A DNA stretch of 64,000 nt from Hyphomicrobiales bacterium (GCA_900465665.1 UBJO01000033.1:1-64000); one strand, 5' to 3'; shown: positions 53,199 through 62,280, counted from the first letter of the stretch. Program-made: numbers and translations. The notes: a model not told the origin generated them from the letters alone.

Positions 53199-53227
53199 TT
53201 GCCAGTTTTTCGCGCGGCGGCTATACA
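53199..53227 (+). promoter_or_regulatory. Promoter of the leuA leader transcript
   Basis: TTGCCA (53199-53204), a 17-base spacer, and TATACA (53222-53227): a near-consensus sigma-70 promoter. The predicted transcription start is at about 53234-53235, the same position as the ATG of the leader peptide, so that mRNA is probably leaderless. Confidence 0.65.
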
Positions 53228-53234
53228 GGCCGGC

Positions 53235-53360
53235 ATGAAGAGCACGGGCATCATGATTTCTGAGCAGATTGCACGCGGGCGTATCGCCCTGCGCGACAAT
53301 ACGCGCGCCCTGACCTCGCTTCTTCTCCTCGGCCTTACGCGCGGTTGCCGGGTCCGTTGA
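53235..53360 (+). CDS. leuL: leuA leader peptide with Leu run
   Basis: A 41-residue frame whose end reads ALTSLLLLGLTRGCRVR, with four consecutive Leu codons plus two nearby, ahead of leuA. Ribosome stalling on the Leu run when charged tRNA-Leu is scarce would control the structures downstream. An internal ATG (53253) would give 35 residues. The first ATG coincides with the predicted transcription start. The Leu-rich end just before stop is not seen in neighbouring random frames. The attenuation role is inference. Confidence 0.8.
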   Translation: MKSTGIMISEQIARGRIALRDNTRALTSLLLLGLTRGCRVR

Positions 53361-53444
53361 GGAGCGCCCGGCGGCCCAAAGCCCGCCGGCCATAGCTCCT
53401 CTTCACATATCCCAAAAATCGATCAACCGGACGCTTTGCGCCGG
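53360..53444 (+). promoter_or_regulatory. Leader hairpins between leuL and leuA
   Basis: A large hairpin starts at the leuL stop codon: AGGAGC (53360-53365) pairs with GCTCCT (53395-53400), and inside it CCGGCGG (53368-53374) pairs with CCGCCGG (53383-53389). A second hairpin, CCGG-A-CGC/GCGCCGG, lies at 53427-53444. Neither has a T tract, so the exact attenuation mechanism is not clear. Confidence 0.55.
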
Positions 53445-53513
53445 ATTCGTCATCGCCAACAGGCAGGCCATGCGCTATGACGCGGCCAGATGACGGGAAT
53501 AGGAAGAGAAGAC

Positions 53514-55223
53514 ATGGACACGAAGACCCGCTCCCACGGCATGCCTGACGCGGCGATGAAGTATCGCCCTTATCCGCAGGTCAACATCCCCGATCGCACA
53601 TGGCCGACCAAGACGCTGACCAAGGCGCCGATCTGGTGTTCCGTGGACCTGCGCGACGGCAACCAGGCTCTGGTCGACCCGATGGGCCACGACCGCAAGG
53701 CGCGGATGTTCCAGCTGCTGCTCGACATGGGTTTTAAGGAAATCGAGATCGGATTCCCGTCGGCCTCGCAGACCGATTTCGACTTCGCGCGCTGGTGTGT
53801 GGAGCAGGGCAATGTGCCTGAGGACGTGTCGCTGCAGGTGCTGGTGCAGTGCCGTCCGGAACTGATCACGCGCACCTTCGAAGCCCTGGAAGGCGCCAAC
53901 AAGCCGATCGTTCACTTCTACAACTCGACCAGTGAGCTGCAGCGTCGCGTGGTGTTCGCCAAGGACGTCAACGGCATCAAGCAGATCGCGGTCGACGCGG
54001 CGAAGATGATTTCCGACATGGCGGCCAAGGCCGGTGGCGGCTATCGCTTCGAATATTCGCCCGAGAGCTTCACCGGCACCGAGCTGGAAGTTGCGCTGGA
54101 GATCTGCAACTCGGTCATCGAGGTGATGAAGCCGACGCCCGACAACAAGCTGATCATCAACCTGCCTTCGACCGTCGAAATGGCGACGCCGAACGTCTAT
54201 GCCGACCAGATCGAATGGATGTGCCGCAATCTCGATAATCGCGAGAACCTGATCATCTCGCTGCACCCGCATAACGACCGCGGCACCGGCATCGCCGCCG
54301 CCGAGCTGGCCTTGCTGGCGGGCGCCGATCGTGTCGAGGGCACGCTGTTTGGCAATGGCGAGCGCACCGGCAATGTCGACGTCGTGACGATGGCGCTCAA
54401 CATGTTCACGCAGGGTGTGGATCCGGAGATCGACTGCTCGGATATCGTGCGCATGAAGGACGTGTTCGAATATTCCAACCAGATGCCGATCGGCGAGCGC
54501 CATCCTTACGTCGGCGAACTGGTCTACACGGCTTTCTCCGGCTCGCATCAGGATGCGATCAACAAGGGGATGAAGGCGATCAAGGTCGCCAACCACCCGG
54601 TCTGGGAAGTGCCGTATCTGCCGATCGATCCACAGGATGTCGGCCGCTCCTACGAGGCGATCATTCGCATCAACTCGCAGTCCGGCAAGGGCGGCATTGC
54701 CTATATCCTGCAGCAGGATTACGGCCTCAACCTGCCGCGCAACCTGCAGGTGGAGTATCGCGAGGAGATCCAGCGGATCACCGACGAAGAGGGCAAGGAG
54801 CTGCCGTCGAAGCGGATCTACGACCACTTCATCGAGCGCTACGTGACGCAGCCGAAGGGCCGCATCAAGTTCGTCGATCACCAGACCTTCGCCGATCCCG
54901 AGCGCAAGGGCGTTCGCGTCGTTTCCGCCGAGATCACCGATAACGGCGTGACGAAGACGATCGAAGGACGCGGCAACGGCCCGATCGACGGCTTCATCAA
55001 TGCGCTCTCGGAGTATCTCGGTGTCGAGATGGCGGTGCAGGATTATTCCGAGCACTCGCTGCAGCACGGCTCGAACGCCTCGGCGATCTCCTATGTCGAG
55101 ACGTCCTATCCCGGCGGCAAGCTCTTCGGCGCCGGCATCAGCACCAACATCGTCGGCGCGTCGCTGGAAGCGATCGTCTCGGCGGCGAACCGCGTGCTTG
55201 ATGTGAGGGCCGGCAAGGCCTGA
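53514..55223 (+). CDS. leuA: 2-isopropylmalate synthase
   Basis: First enzyme of leucine synthesis, joining acetyl-CoA and 2-ketoisovalerate; 569 residues, the long type. The TIM-barrel signature SVDLRDGNQALVDPMG is at about residues 42-57, the metal-binding ISLHPHNDRGTG is in the middle, and the C-terminal regulatory domain (about residues 430-569) binds leucine. GGAAGAG lies five bases before the ATG at 53514; an ATG at 53490 would add eight residues. It is preceded by a leucine-rich leader peptide and followed by a strong terminator. Confidence 0.96.
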   Translation: MDTKTRSHGMPDAAMKYRPYPQVNIPDRTWPTKTLTKAPIWCSVDLRDGNQALVDPMGHDRKARMFQLLLDMGFKEIEIGFPSASQTDFDFARWCVEQGNVPEDVSLQVLVQCRPELITRTFEALEGANKPIVHFYNSTSELQRRVVFAKDVNGIKQIAVDAAKMISDMAAKAGGGYRFEYSPESFTGTELEVALEICNSVIEVMKPTPDNKLIINLPSTVEMATPNVYADQIEWMCRNLDNRENLIISLHPHNDRGTGIAAAELALLAGADRVEGTLFGNGERTGNVDVVTMALNMFTQGVDPEIDCSDIVRMKDVFEYSNQMPIGERHPYVGELVYTAFSGSHQDAINKGMKAIKVANHPVWEVPYLPIDPQDVGRSYEAIIRINSQSGKGGIAYILQQDYGLNLPRNLQVEYREEIQRITDEEGKELPSKRIYDHFIERYVTQPKGRIKFVDHQTFADPERKGVRVVSAEITDNGVTKTIEGRGNGPIDGFINALSEYLGVEMAVQDYSEHSLQHGSNASAISYVETSYPGGKLFGAGISTNIVGASLEAIVSAANRVLDVRAGKA

Positions 55224-55244
55224 TTGTAGGCCACGGAATCATCA

Positions 55245-55275
55245 AGCGGGCGTCGCGTGCGGCGCCCGCTTTTTT
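55245..55275 (+). terminator. Rho-independent terminator of leuA
   Basis: AGCGGGCG (55245-55252) and CGCCCGCT (55263-55270) form an eight-base-pair stem followed by six T residues. Confidence 0.88.
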
Positions 55276-55299
55276 CATGCGCGCTTTAAATCTGGCGGC

Positions 55300-56142
55300 T
55301 CAAATCGCGGTGGCGATCTGCATGGCGAGCTGGCTGAGCGATGCCTCGGAGGAGGGGCCGATCAGCATGTAGGAGGTGCCGGCATTGTGCCAAGTCACCA
55401 GGCCGATCTCGTCGCGGATCGTTTCCTTGAAATCCTCGGCATCATCCGGCTGGTTGTCCTTGCGGAAGGCGATGGTGGCGAGGTCGCCGTCGGCGCTGGT
55501 GTAGACCAGCTGGCCGACCGGGCGGCCGTTTGCCAAGGTCACGCGGGCGCCCTGGAAGGTCCACCCCTCGGAGACGAGATCGGGGACGCGGAAGGCGACG
55601 CCGACGGTTGTCGTGAGCCAGGTGGAAATTTCTTCCGGCTGCGTGGCCGGGACTTCGAAGATATGGCGAGGCTGACGCGCCAGCAGGCGCTGGTTGGCGA
55701 GCATGTCGCCCAGCCATTCCGTCGTTTCGCTCGCCTGCGCGGCATCGACGGCCTGGGCCGTCTGCGCAGCGGTATGGCCGGTGCCGACGATATAGCCGAT
55801 GCCGCAGCCGGCGATGAGAAGCACAATGGCGGCCACCAGCGCCTGCGGGCCTGACGGCGCGAACTTGAACGGCTGGCGCGACTGGCGCGGCGCGACGGGG
55901 GCCTTGGGCGGCTGCACGCTTTTGATCGAGCGCACCAGCGCCAGCGGAACCGGCTCCTTCAGGATGTCGTCGAGCCGGCGCTTGCCGAAATCGGCGCCGT
56001 TGCGCAGCTTGTCGTAGATCCGCCGCGCGCCATCGTCGGTTGCCAGGCGCTGTTCCAGCTCGTGCTTCTGCTCGGGCGTCGTCTCGCCATCGAGAAGGGC
56101 GGTCAACTGGGCATCGAGCGGCAGTTTCTTGAAGTCGAGCAA
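55300..56142 (-). CDS. Anti-sigma factor, membrane-anchored
   Basis: Protein of about 280 residues. The N-terminal part (DFKKLPLDAQLTALLDGETTPEQ) is a cytoplasmic sigma-binding-like region, then a membrane helix at about residues 104-123 (QALVAAIVLLIAGCGIGYIVG), then a periplasmic domain. It starts with a TTG at 56142, two bases from the stop of the ECF sigma gene, with AGG upstream; longer frames toward 56262 overlap the sigma gene and look non-native. It probably holds the sigma factor at the membrane until a signal arrives. The signal is unknown. Confidence 0.85.
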   Translation of the reverse strand: MLDFKKLPLDAQLTALLDGETTPEQKHELEQRLATDDGARRIYDKLRNGADFGKRRLDDILKEPVPLALVRSIKSVQPPKAPVAPRQSRQPFKFAPSGPQALVAAIVLLIAGCGIGYIVGTGHTAAQTAQAVDAAQASETTEWLGDMLANQRLLARQPRHIFEVPATQPEEISTWLTTTVGVAFRVPDLVSEGWTFQGARVTLANGRPVGQLVYTSADGDLATIAFRKDNQPDDAEDFKETIRDEIGLVTWHNAGTSYMLIGPSSEASLSQLAMQIATAI

Positions 56143-56143
56143 A

Positions 56144-56650
56144 TCAGAACCTGTGGGAATGATCGTCGGCGAGGCTGGCGAAGTGCAGTTTCGCCTGCGC
56201 CAGCTGCGACATGATGAGGGTGGGGGCGACGCCCATGATGTCGCCGGCCTGCTGGTAGCCATGGCCTTCGATTGATACCAGCAGGAAGGCGCTGGCGATG
56301 CCTTCGGGCATTTCCGCGATCATCCGGTGGATCGCGTCGGAATCGATGATGGCGGCGCGGTCGCGCGTGGCCGTGCGGATGTCGGTGACGTTGGTCTTGT
56401 TGACCGCATGCGGCTTGCGCTTGCGGTGGTCCTCGCTCCATTGCTGGCGCATCAGCGTGTAGACCCAGCTGTCGAGCCGGCCTTCGCCCTGCCATTGATT
56501 GCTCTTGGCAATCGCCCGCTGACAGCCGGCCTGGACAAGCTCGTCGGCGCCCGCCGCATCACCCGCGAGCGTCATCGCGAACCGCCGCAACCGGGGCAGA
56601 AGACCCACTAGATCGCGTCTGATGTCGATGGTCGTCACAGGTTGACGCAT
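56144..56650 (-). CDS. ECF-type RNA polymerase sigma factor
   Basis: Sigma-70-like ECF factor of 168 residues. Region 2 contains LLPRLRRFAMTLAGDAAGADELVQAGCQRAI and DSWVYTLMRQQWSEDHRKRK; region 4 contains the helix-turn-helix HGYQQAGDIMGVAPTLIMSQLAQAK. GGGAAAA precedes the ATG. It forms a two-gene operon with the anti-sigma factor right after it, the standard arrangement. The regulon is unknown. Confidence 0.92.
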   Translation of the reverse strand: MRQPVTTIDIRRDLVGLLPRLRRFAMTLAGDAAGADELVQAGCQRAIAKSNQWQGEGRLDSWVYTLMRQQWSEDHRKRKPHAVNKTNVTDIRTATRDRAAIIDSDAIHRMIAEMPEGIASAFLLVSIEGHGYQQAGDIMGVAPTLIMSQLAQAKLHFASLADDHSHRF

Positions 56651-56823
56651 GGTTTTCCCAAGGTGAATGCCTGGTATCGGGAGCCGTTACGGAGCCGTGA
56701 CCTGGCGCATGTGCGAATTATATCGTCTCTGTGTCCTTTATGAAACAAATCGCCGCTGCTTCGCAAGCAAAAGGCCACTTATCTCACGGGTTCCCAAAGC
56801 TTTTTTCGGGTGATCCCTCGGGC

Positions 56824-57384
56824 TCAATAGGTCCTGTAGCCGTGGAGCGACTGAAGGAGCGAGCGGTAGGCCCACGTGTTCTCGCCGCCGCGGTCGCGGA
56901 TCTCGACCAGCTGCACGCGCGCGCCCTGCTCATCACCCTGTTCCATCAAAGCTTGGCCCATATATGACCGTGCTAGAATATAATTGCCGTCGGCCTGCAG
57001 GGCCTTGCGATAATAGGACATGCCAAGCTCCATTCGGCCGGCCTTGCGGTTGGCGTAGCCCAGATAGTTCAGGATGCGCGGGTCGTTCTGGTTGCGGGCG
57101 AGGTTCAGCACCGTGATGGCATTGTCGTACTGGCCGGCATAGGCGAATTCGCGGGCGGCCTTGTAGAGATCGTCGTCGTTGAAGGTCTGCTTGTTCGGCG
57201 TGACGCATTCCTTCTTCTTCTTGTCCCAGACCTTGCCGTCGGCGCACTTGGTGGTGGTTTCGGTCTTCGGCGGCGGCTTGGTTTCGTCGGTCTCTTCGCC
57301 GGCGGCGAAGGCGGGGGCAGAGAAGGTGAAGGCGAGAAGGCCGGCGAGCGCCAGGCCGCGGAGCGTACGGGTCGTGGATGGCAT
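56824..57384 (-). CDS. Secreted tetratricopeptide repeat protein
   Basis: Protein of 186 residues with a Sec signal peptide (LALAGLLAFTFSAPAFA). After an acidic region and a Lys-rich segment KVWDKKKKEC with two Cys, TPR-like repeats follow: DLYKAAREFAYAGQYDNAI, then ILNYLGYANRKAGRMELGMSYYRKAL and ARSYMGQALMEQGDEQGARV. The role is unknown; it probably acts as a periplasmic scaffold. AGGAGA precedes the ATG. It lies downstream of the metallophosphoesterase gene on the same strand, with a 147-base gap. Confidence 0.85.
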   Translation of the reverse strand: MPSTTRTLRGLALAGLLAFTFSAPAFAAGEETDETKPPPKTETTTKCADGKVWDKKKKECVTPNKQTFNDDDLYKAAREFAYAGQYDNAITVLNLARNQNDPRILNYLGYANRKAGRMELGMSYYRKALQADGNYILARSYMGQALMEQGDEQGARVQLVEIRDRGGENTWAYRSLLQSLHGYRTY

Positions 57385-57531
57385 GCGACGTCTCCTGACA
57401 TCAGATCGCTAATATAAGGAGTGTACGCCTAGATCGGGAAATACCAAGAGGCGATCGGCCCCGATCTATCGTTTTTCGCCTGAGTTCACGCAGTGATTCA
57501 GCTTGCCGCCAAACTGATTCCGGAAATGGCG

Positions 57532-58440
57532 CTAAAGCCTGAAGATATCGACGCTTTCCGGGTTGATGTCGTCGCCCGAGGGGCTGAGGCTGAAGCGTTC
57601 GCCCTTGAGGCTCCAGGCGCCGGGGGAACCGTCGATGCTGAAGAGATTGTAGGCGGCGGGCGGCTTCGAGCCACCAGGGCCTTGCGAGCCCGAGGCGATG
57701 CCGACGACGGGAACCGGTCCGGTCTGGCCGCGCAGCCAGTGCACCGTGTTCAGATGCGTGTGGCCATGCAGCACGAGCTCGGCGCCGCCGGTGGAGATCA
57801 CGGCGGCGAAACGGCGGATGCCGATCATGCGCTTGTGGAAGGATGTGGCGCCACGGATCGGCGGATGGTGGATCATGACCACGCGAAACAGCCCGGCTTC
57901 GCCGGCGGCGCGCAGCATGTTCACGGTCTCGCGGGCCTGTCTTTCGCCGAAGAAGCCGCTGGCGGCGAAGGGGGGCGTTGCCACCGCCGTCGAGCAGCCG
58001 ACGATCGCGACTTTTCCGCGAATGCGAAGATAGGGGAAGATGTGCTTGTTTTCCTGCCATTCGGCAGGGGCGAGATCGCCGCGCACGTTATCGTACCAGG
58101 CGCGCATCGACTTTTCGTAGGCGCCGGGCACGTAGGCGTCGTGATTGCCGGGAACGACGGAATAATCCTTGGGATCGCCGAGTTCGCGCAGCCAGCCGGC
58201 TGCGGCGCGGATTTCAAGACCGCTCGCAAGATTGACGAGATCGCCCGTGATCGCCATGTGATCCGGCTGCTTTTCGCGGATATCGTCGAGCAGCAGATCC
58301 AGCGTGCCGCCGAAAAGGTGCTTGCGCCGATTGCGATGCCAGTTCACAAAGCCGGTGATACGCTTGGAAAAGAGTTCACGGAAAGAGATGTGGGGCAGCG
58401 GCCCGAGATGGACGTCTGAAATGTGCGCGAGCTTGAACAT
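57532..58440 (-). CDS. Metallophosphoesterase
   Basis: Calcineurin-like phosphoesterase of about 302 residues. All five motifs are visible: LAHISDVHLGP (Asp, His), ITGDLVN (Asp), VVPGNHDAY (Asn-His), MIHHPPI (His) and LHGHTHLN (His residues). The substrate is not clear; candidates include UDP-sugars, cyclic nucleotides or lipids. An ATG at 58452 is an alternative start. It is divergent from the Nudix gene. Confidence 0.9.
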   Translation of the reverse strand: MFKLAHISDVHLGPLPHISFRELFSKRITGFVNWHRNRRKHLFGGTLDLLLDDIREKQPDHMAITGDLVNLASGLEIRAAAGWLRELGDPKDYSVVPGNHDAYVPGAYEKSMRAWYDNVRGDLAPAEWQENKHIFPYLRIRGKVAIVGCSTAVATPPFAASGFFGERQARETVNMLRAAGEAGLFRVVMIHHPPIRGATSFHKRMIGIRRFAAVISTGGAELVLHGHTHLNTVHWLRGQTGPVPVVGIASGSQGPGGSKPPAAYNLFSIDGSPGAWSLKGERFSLSPSGDDINPESVDIFRL

Positions 58441-58526
58441 GGGTGCACACATAGCTCACGGCAGCCGTATTTCAAACACATCTCCTCGCACATCTGCTTG
58501 AACGGATTGATGGAATTGGAAGACGC

Positions 58527-59000
58527 GTGAAAGAAATCCGCCACTGGCAGTCGCGCATGCTGATGCGTCTCGTGCATATCTACTTCGCCTTCGCGCGCGG
58601 AATGACCATGGGCGTGCGCGCCGCCTGCTTCGATGACAGGGGCCATGTGTTTCTGGTGCGGCACAGCTACGTGCCCGGCTGGCACATGCCGGGCGGCGGT
58701 ATCGAGCGCAACGAGACGGCCGAGGACGCCCTCATCAAGGAGCTGCGCGAGGAGGGCAATCTCGTGATTGTCGGACGGCCGGAGCTCGTTCAGGTCTATC
58801 TCAACACCTCGGCCACGCGGCGCGACCATGTCGTGTTCTACCTTGCCAATGTCAAGCAGACGGCGCCGAGGGCGCCGGATCGCGAGATCGTCGAATGCGG
58901 TTTCTTCGCGCTCGACGCGCTGCCCGAGGGGACGACGGCGTCGACACACCGTCGTCTTGCCGAGATCGCCGGAGAGCGGCAGCCCGACCAGGTCTGGTAG
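58527..59000 (+). CDS. Nudix hydrolase
   Basis: Protein of 157 residues. The Nudix box is MPGGGIERNETAEDALIKELREEGNL, spread over about residues 52-77 in a slightly deviating form: the usual R before E is K, and the Gly near the end of the box is replaced by Asn. A preceding amphipathic segment HIYFAFARGMTMGVRAACFDD is present. The start is a GTG with GGAAG upstream. It is convergent with the GST gene. Confidence 0.85.
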   Translation: MKEIRHWQSRMLMRLVHIYFAFARGMTMGVRAACFDDRGHVFLVRHSYVPGWHMPGGGIERNETAEDALIKELREEGNLVIVGRPELVQVYLNTSATRRDHVVFYLANVKQTAPRAPDREIVECGFFALDALPEGTTASTHRRLAEIAGERQPDQVW

Positions 59001-59014
59001 GCCGGGCGGCTTGG

Positions 59015-60001
59015 TTAGGCGGCGGCGCGTTCGCCGCGGCCGTGCGGGCGATCGAGGTCCAGTTCCGGGCCGACAGGGACGATACCGGTCGGGTTGATCG
59101 TCTTGTGGCTGCGGTAATAGTGATCCTTGATGTGGCGGAAGTCGACCGTCTCCTTGATCCCCGGTGTCTGGTAGAGATCGCGCAGATAGGCCGAGAGGTT
59201 CGGGTAATCGGCGATGCGGCGGATGTTGCACTTGAAGTGGCCGACATAGACCGGGTCGAACCGCACCAGCGTGGTGAAGAGCCGCCAGTCGGCCTCGGTC
59301 AGGCGGTCGCCAAACAGATAGCGGCCCTTGCCGAGGCGGTCTTCCAGCATGTCGAGCGTTTCGAAGAGCTTCAGCACGCTTTCCGAATAGGCGTCCTGGG
59401 TGGTGGCAAAGCCAGCCTTGTAGACGCCGTTGTTGACGGTGTCATAGACGAGCGCGTTCAGATCGTCGATCTCGGCGCTGAGGTCCTGCGGGTAGAAATC
59501 GGTGGTCGAGCCGGTCAGCGCGTCGAAGGCGCTGTTGAACATGCGGATGATCTCGGCGGATTCATTGCTGACGATGGTGTTGGTCTTCTTGTCCCACAGG
59601 ACGGGCACGGTGACGCGGCCGGAATAATGCGGATCAGCCTTCACGTAGATGTCTGAGAGCGCCTTGGCGCCGAAGAGCGCATCGCCGGTGGCGCCGTCGC
59701 CGACCTTGAATTCCCAGCCCTTTTCCAGCATCAGCGGATCGACGACGGAGACCGAGATCAGGTCTTCCAGCCGCTTCAGCTTGCGGAAGATCAGCGTGCG
59801 GTGCGCCCAGGGACAGGCAAGGGATACGTAGAGATGATAGCGTCCGGCCTCGGCCTTGAAGCCTTCCGTGCCCGAGGGGCCGGCGCTGCCATCCGGCGTG
59901 ATCCAGTTGCGGAACTGCGAGGCGGCGCGCTTGAAGTGACCCTTGGTCTCCTTCGTATCGTACCAGACGTCCTGCCAGACGCCGTCGACAAGCATACCCA
60001 T
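59015..60001 (-). CDS. Glutathionyl-hydroquinone reductase (YqjG/Ecm4 family)
   Basis: Xi-class glutathione transferase of 328 residues. The catalytic Cys is in SLACPWAHRTLIFRKLKRLEDL; the dimer and C-terminal helical domain includes LYDTVNNGVYKAGFATTQDAYS and ADWRLFTTLVRFDPVYVGHFKCNIRRI. The family reduces glutathionyl-hydroquinones using glutathione. GGAGTG precedes the ATG. Confidence 0.93.
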   Translation of the reverse strand: MGMLVDGVWQDVWYDTKETKGHFKRAASQFRNWITPDGSAGPSGTEGFKAEAGRYHLYVSLACPWAHRTLIFRKLKRLEDLISVSVVDPLMLEKGWEFKVGDGATGDALFGAKALSDIYVKADPHYSGRVTVPVLWDKKTNTIVSNESAEIIRMFNSAFDALTGSTTDFYPQDLSAEIDDLNALVYDTVNNGVYKAGFATTQDAYSESVLKLFETLDMLEDRLGKGRYLFGDRLTEADWRLFTTLVRFDPVYVGHFKCNIRRIADYPNLSAYLRDLYQTPGIKETVDFRHIKDHYYRSHKTINPTGIVPVGPELDLDRPHGRGERAAA

Positions 60002-60116
60002 TGTGTCACTCCTTCGATCTTTCGTTGCCCGTTAGATATCGCGCTTGGGCGGATTTTGCAGTGGGGCAAAGATTGAACAGTGCGTCACGCGCCGATTGCG
60101 CCCAGCGGTGCGATTG

Positions 60117-61007
60117 CTACTTGACGCTCAAGGCGGCGATCAGCGCGCGCAGCGCCGGCGGTGATTGGCGGCGGCTCGGGTGATAGAGGTGGAAGCCGGG
60201 GAAGGGCGGGCACCAGTCGTCGAGCACCTGCACCAGCGCGCCCGACGCGATCTCGTCGGCGACGTCATGCTCCATCAGATAGCCGAGCCCGACGCCGGCG
60301 CGCACGGCTGCTGCCGGAAGCTCGCCATCATTGACGATAAGTGGGCCGCTGGTGCGGATCTTGATCTCCTTGCCGTCTTTCTCGAACTCCCAGGGAAGCA
60401 GTCCGCCCGAGGTCGTGAGACGGTAGCCGATGCAGGCGTGGCGCTCGAGATCGTAGGGCGTTTCCGGCTGTGGGATGCGGGCGAAGTAGGACGGCGTGCC
60501 GACGACGACGGTGCGCAGCTCAGGCCCGACGCGCACCGCGATCATGTCCTTGTCCACCGTTTCGCCGAGGCGGATGCCGGCGTCGAAGCCTGAGGCCACG
60601 ATATCCGTCAGTCCGTCCTGGATGATCACCTCGACGTTGATATCGGGATGGGCGAGCAGGAAGGCGGGGAGCTTCGGAACCAGCACCATCCGGGCGGCAT
60701 AGGCAAAGGTGGTGATGCGGACGGTGCCGGAGGGGTTGTCGCGCCATTCGGCCAGTGCGTCGAGGCCATCCTCGATATCGGACAGCGCCGGGTTGAGCGA
60801 TTGCAGAAGCCGCTCGCCGGCCTCGGTCGGCGCAACGCTGCGGGTGGTGCGGGCAAGCAGCCGGACGCCCAGCCGCTCCTCCAGGCCGCGCATCGCGTGG
60901 CTGAGCGCCGAGGGCGACATGCCGAGGACGGCGGCTGCGCGGGTGAAGCTGCGTTCGCGGGCGACGGCGGCGAAGGCGAGGAGATCGTTGAGTGTTCCGC
61001 GTTCCAT
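60117..61007 (-). CDS. LysR-family transcriptional regulator
   Basis: Protein of 296 residues with an N-terminal helix-turn-helix SFTRAAAVLGMSPSALSHAMRGLEERLGVRLLARTTRSV and an effector domain (SGTVRITTFAYAARMVL, EVIIQDGLTDIVASGFDAGIRL). It belongs to the same CrgA-like branch as the LysR at 37.5 kb. It is divergent from the aldo/keto reductase gene, with a 95-base gap, and probably controls it. Confidence 0.92.
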   Translation of the reverse strand: MERGTLNDLLAFAAVARERSFTRAAAVLGMSPSALSHAMRGLEERLGVRLLARTTRSVAPTEAGERLLQSLNPALSDIEDGLDALAEWRDNPSGTVRITTFAYAARMVLVPKLPAFLLAHPDINVEVIIQDGLTDIVASGFDAGIRLGETVDKDMIAVRVGPELRTVVVGTPSYFARIPQPETPYDLERHACIGYRLTTSGGLLPWEFEKDGKEIKIRTSGPLIVNDGELPAAAVRAGVGLGYLMEHDVADEIASGALVQVLDDWCPPFPGFHLYHPSRRQSPPALRALIAALSVK

Positions 61008-61102
61008 TGTTGCATTCTGTTCACAAGTTCATGCGACGGGCAACCGCTAATCCTGTGGGTTCCGCCGGCCTAAATGGAGGGGTGTGAACAAGGAGCACGG
61101 AT

Positions 61103-62206
61103 ATGGACCTTACCAGCTATCGCACCCTCGGCCGCTCGGGACTGATCGTCAGCCCGCTGGCGCTTGGCACCATGACCTTCGGCGCCGGGCGATGGGGCGC
61201 CAGCGAGCAGACCTCGCGGGCGCTGTTTGACGCCTATGTCGATGCCGGCGGCAATTTCATCGACACGGCCGACATCTATTCGGCGGGAAAGAGCGAGGAG
61301 ATGCTCGGCGCGTTTCTCTCCAACAGCGGGCAGCGCGACCGGCTGGTGGTGGCGACCAAATCGGGATTTCCGCGCGGCGCGGGCACGCCGCTCTGGGGCG
61401 GCAACGGGGCGAAGAACATTCGCCTCGGTATCGAGGGATCGCTGAAGCGGCTGCGCACCGACTATATCGACATGTACTGGATGCATGTGTGGGACCAGAC
61501 GACGCCCGCCGATGAAGTCCTGCAGACGCTTTCCGATGCCGTGCGCGCCGGAAAGATCCTGCATTACGGCTTTTCCAACACGCCGGCCTGGTATGTGGCG
61601 CGGATCGCGACGCTGGCCGAGGCGCACGGACTGCCGAAGCCGATCGGCCTGCAATATGCCTATTCGCTGATCGATCGCGGCGTCGAGCTCGATCTCATGC
61701 CTGCCGGCGCGGAGTTCGGACTTGGCATGGTGCCCTGGAGCCCGCTTGCGGCCGGCCTTCTAACCGGCAAATACGGCCGCGACATGCTGGCCGAGGCCGG
61801 GCGCGCCACGGCCTTGCCCGACAAGACCTCGGAGACATCGGAAAGCGGCAGCAACGGCCGGCTGAACGGCGACAATCCTTTCGGGGGCATGCTGTTTACC
61901 GAGCGCAATTTCGATGTGGTCGATGTCGTGACATCAGTCGCGGCCGAAATCGGCCGGTCGGCGGCCGAGGTGGCGCTCGCCTGGGTGGCGCGGCGCGCCG
62001 GCGTCTCGTCTGTGCTGATCGGCGCCAGCCGGGTGGAGCAGCTGCAGCAGAATATCGCATCGCTGGATGTCGCGCTCGACGAGGCGATGCTGGAGAGGCT
62101 GGAGCAGGCAAGCGCGCTGCCGCTGCTCAACCCCTATTTCATCTTCCAGATGCCGACCAGCCGGCTGTTCGGCGGCCAGACGGTCGAGCGCTGGCCGAGG
62201 GGATGA
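61103..62206 (+). CDS. Aldo/keto reductase
   Basis: NADP-dependent oxidoreductase of 367 residues (TIM barrel). TFGAGRWG, then FIDTADIYSAGKSEEMLGAFL (catalytic Asp and Tyr), LVVATKSGFPRGAG (Lys) and YIDMYWMHVWDQTTP (His) are the family marks. Likely substrates are aldehydes or ketones; not known. GGAGC precedes the ATG. It is divergent from a LysR-type regulator. Confidence 0.93.
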   Translation: MDLTSYRTLGRSGLIVSPLALGTMTFGAGRWGASEQTSRALFDAYVDAGGNFIDTADIYSAGKSEEMLGAFLSNSGQRDRLVVATKSGFPRGAGTPLWGGNGAKNIRLGIEGSLKRLRTDYIDMYWMHVWDQTTPADEVLQTLSDAVRAGKILHYGFSNTPAWYVARIATLAEAHGLPKPIGLQYAYSLIDRGVELDLMPAGAEFGLGMVPWSPLAAGLLTGKYGRDMLAEAGRATALPDKTSETSESGSNGRLNGDNPFGGMLFTERNFDVVDVVTSVAAEIGRSAAEVALAWVARRAGVSSVLIGASRVEQLQQNIASLDVALDEAMLERLEQASALPLLNPYFIFQMPTSRLFGGQTVERWPRG

Positions 62207-62280
62207 GAGCGCCCGGCCTCGGCCATTTGTTGAGCGCAACATAGGGCAGGCTGGACGCGATTGGCAGGTTCAAGATGCGA

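Noticed and set aside
53475..55067. Long open frame (530 codons) antisense to leuA
   Set aside because: Shadow of the conserved leuA gene; low-complexity composition and no ribosome-binding site.
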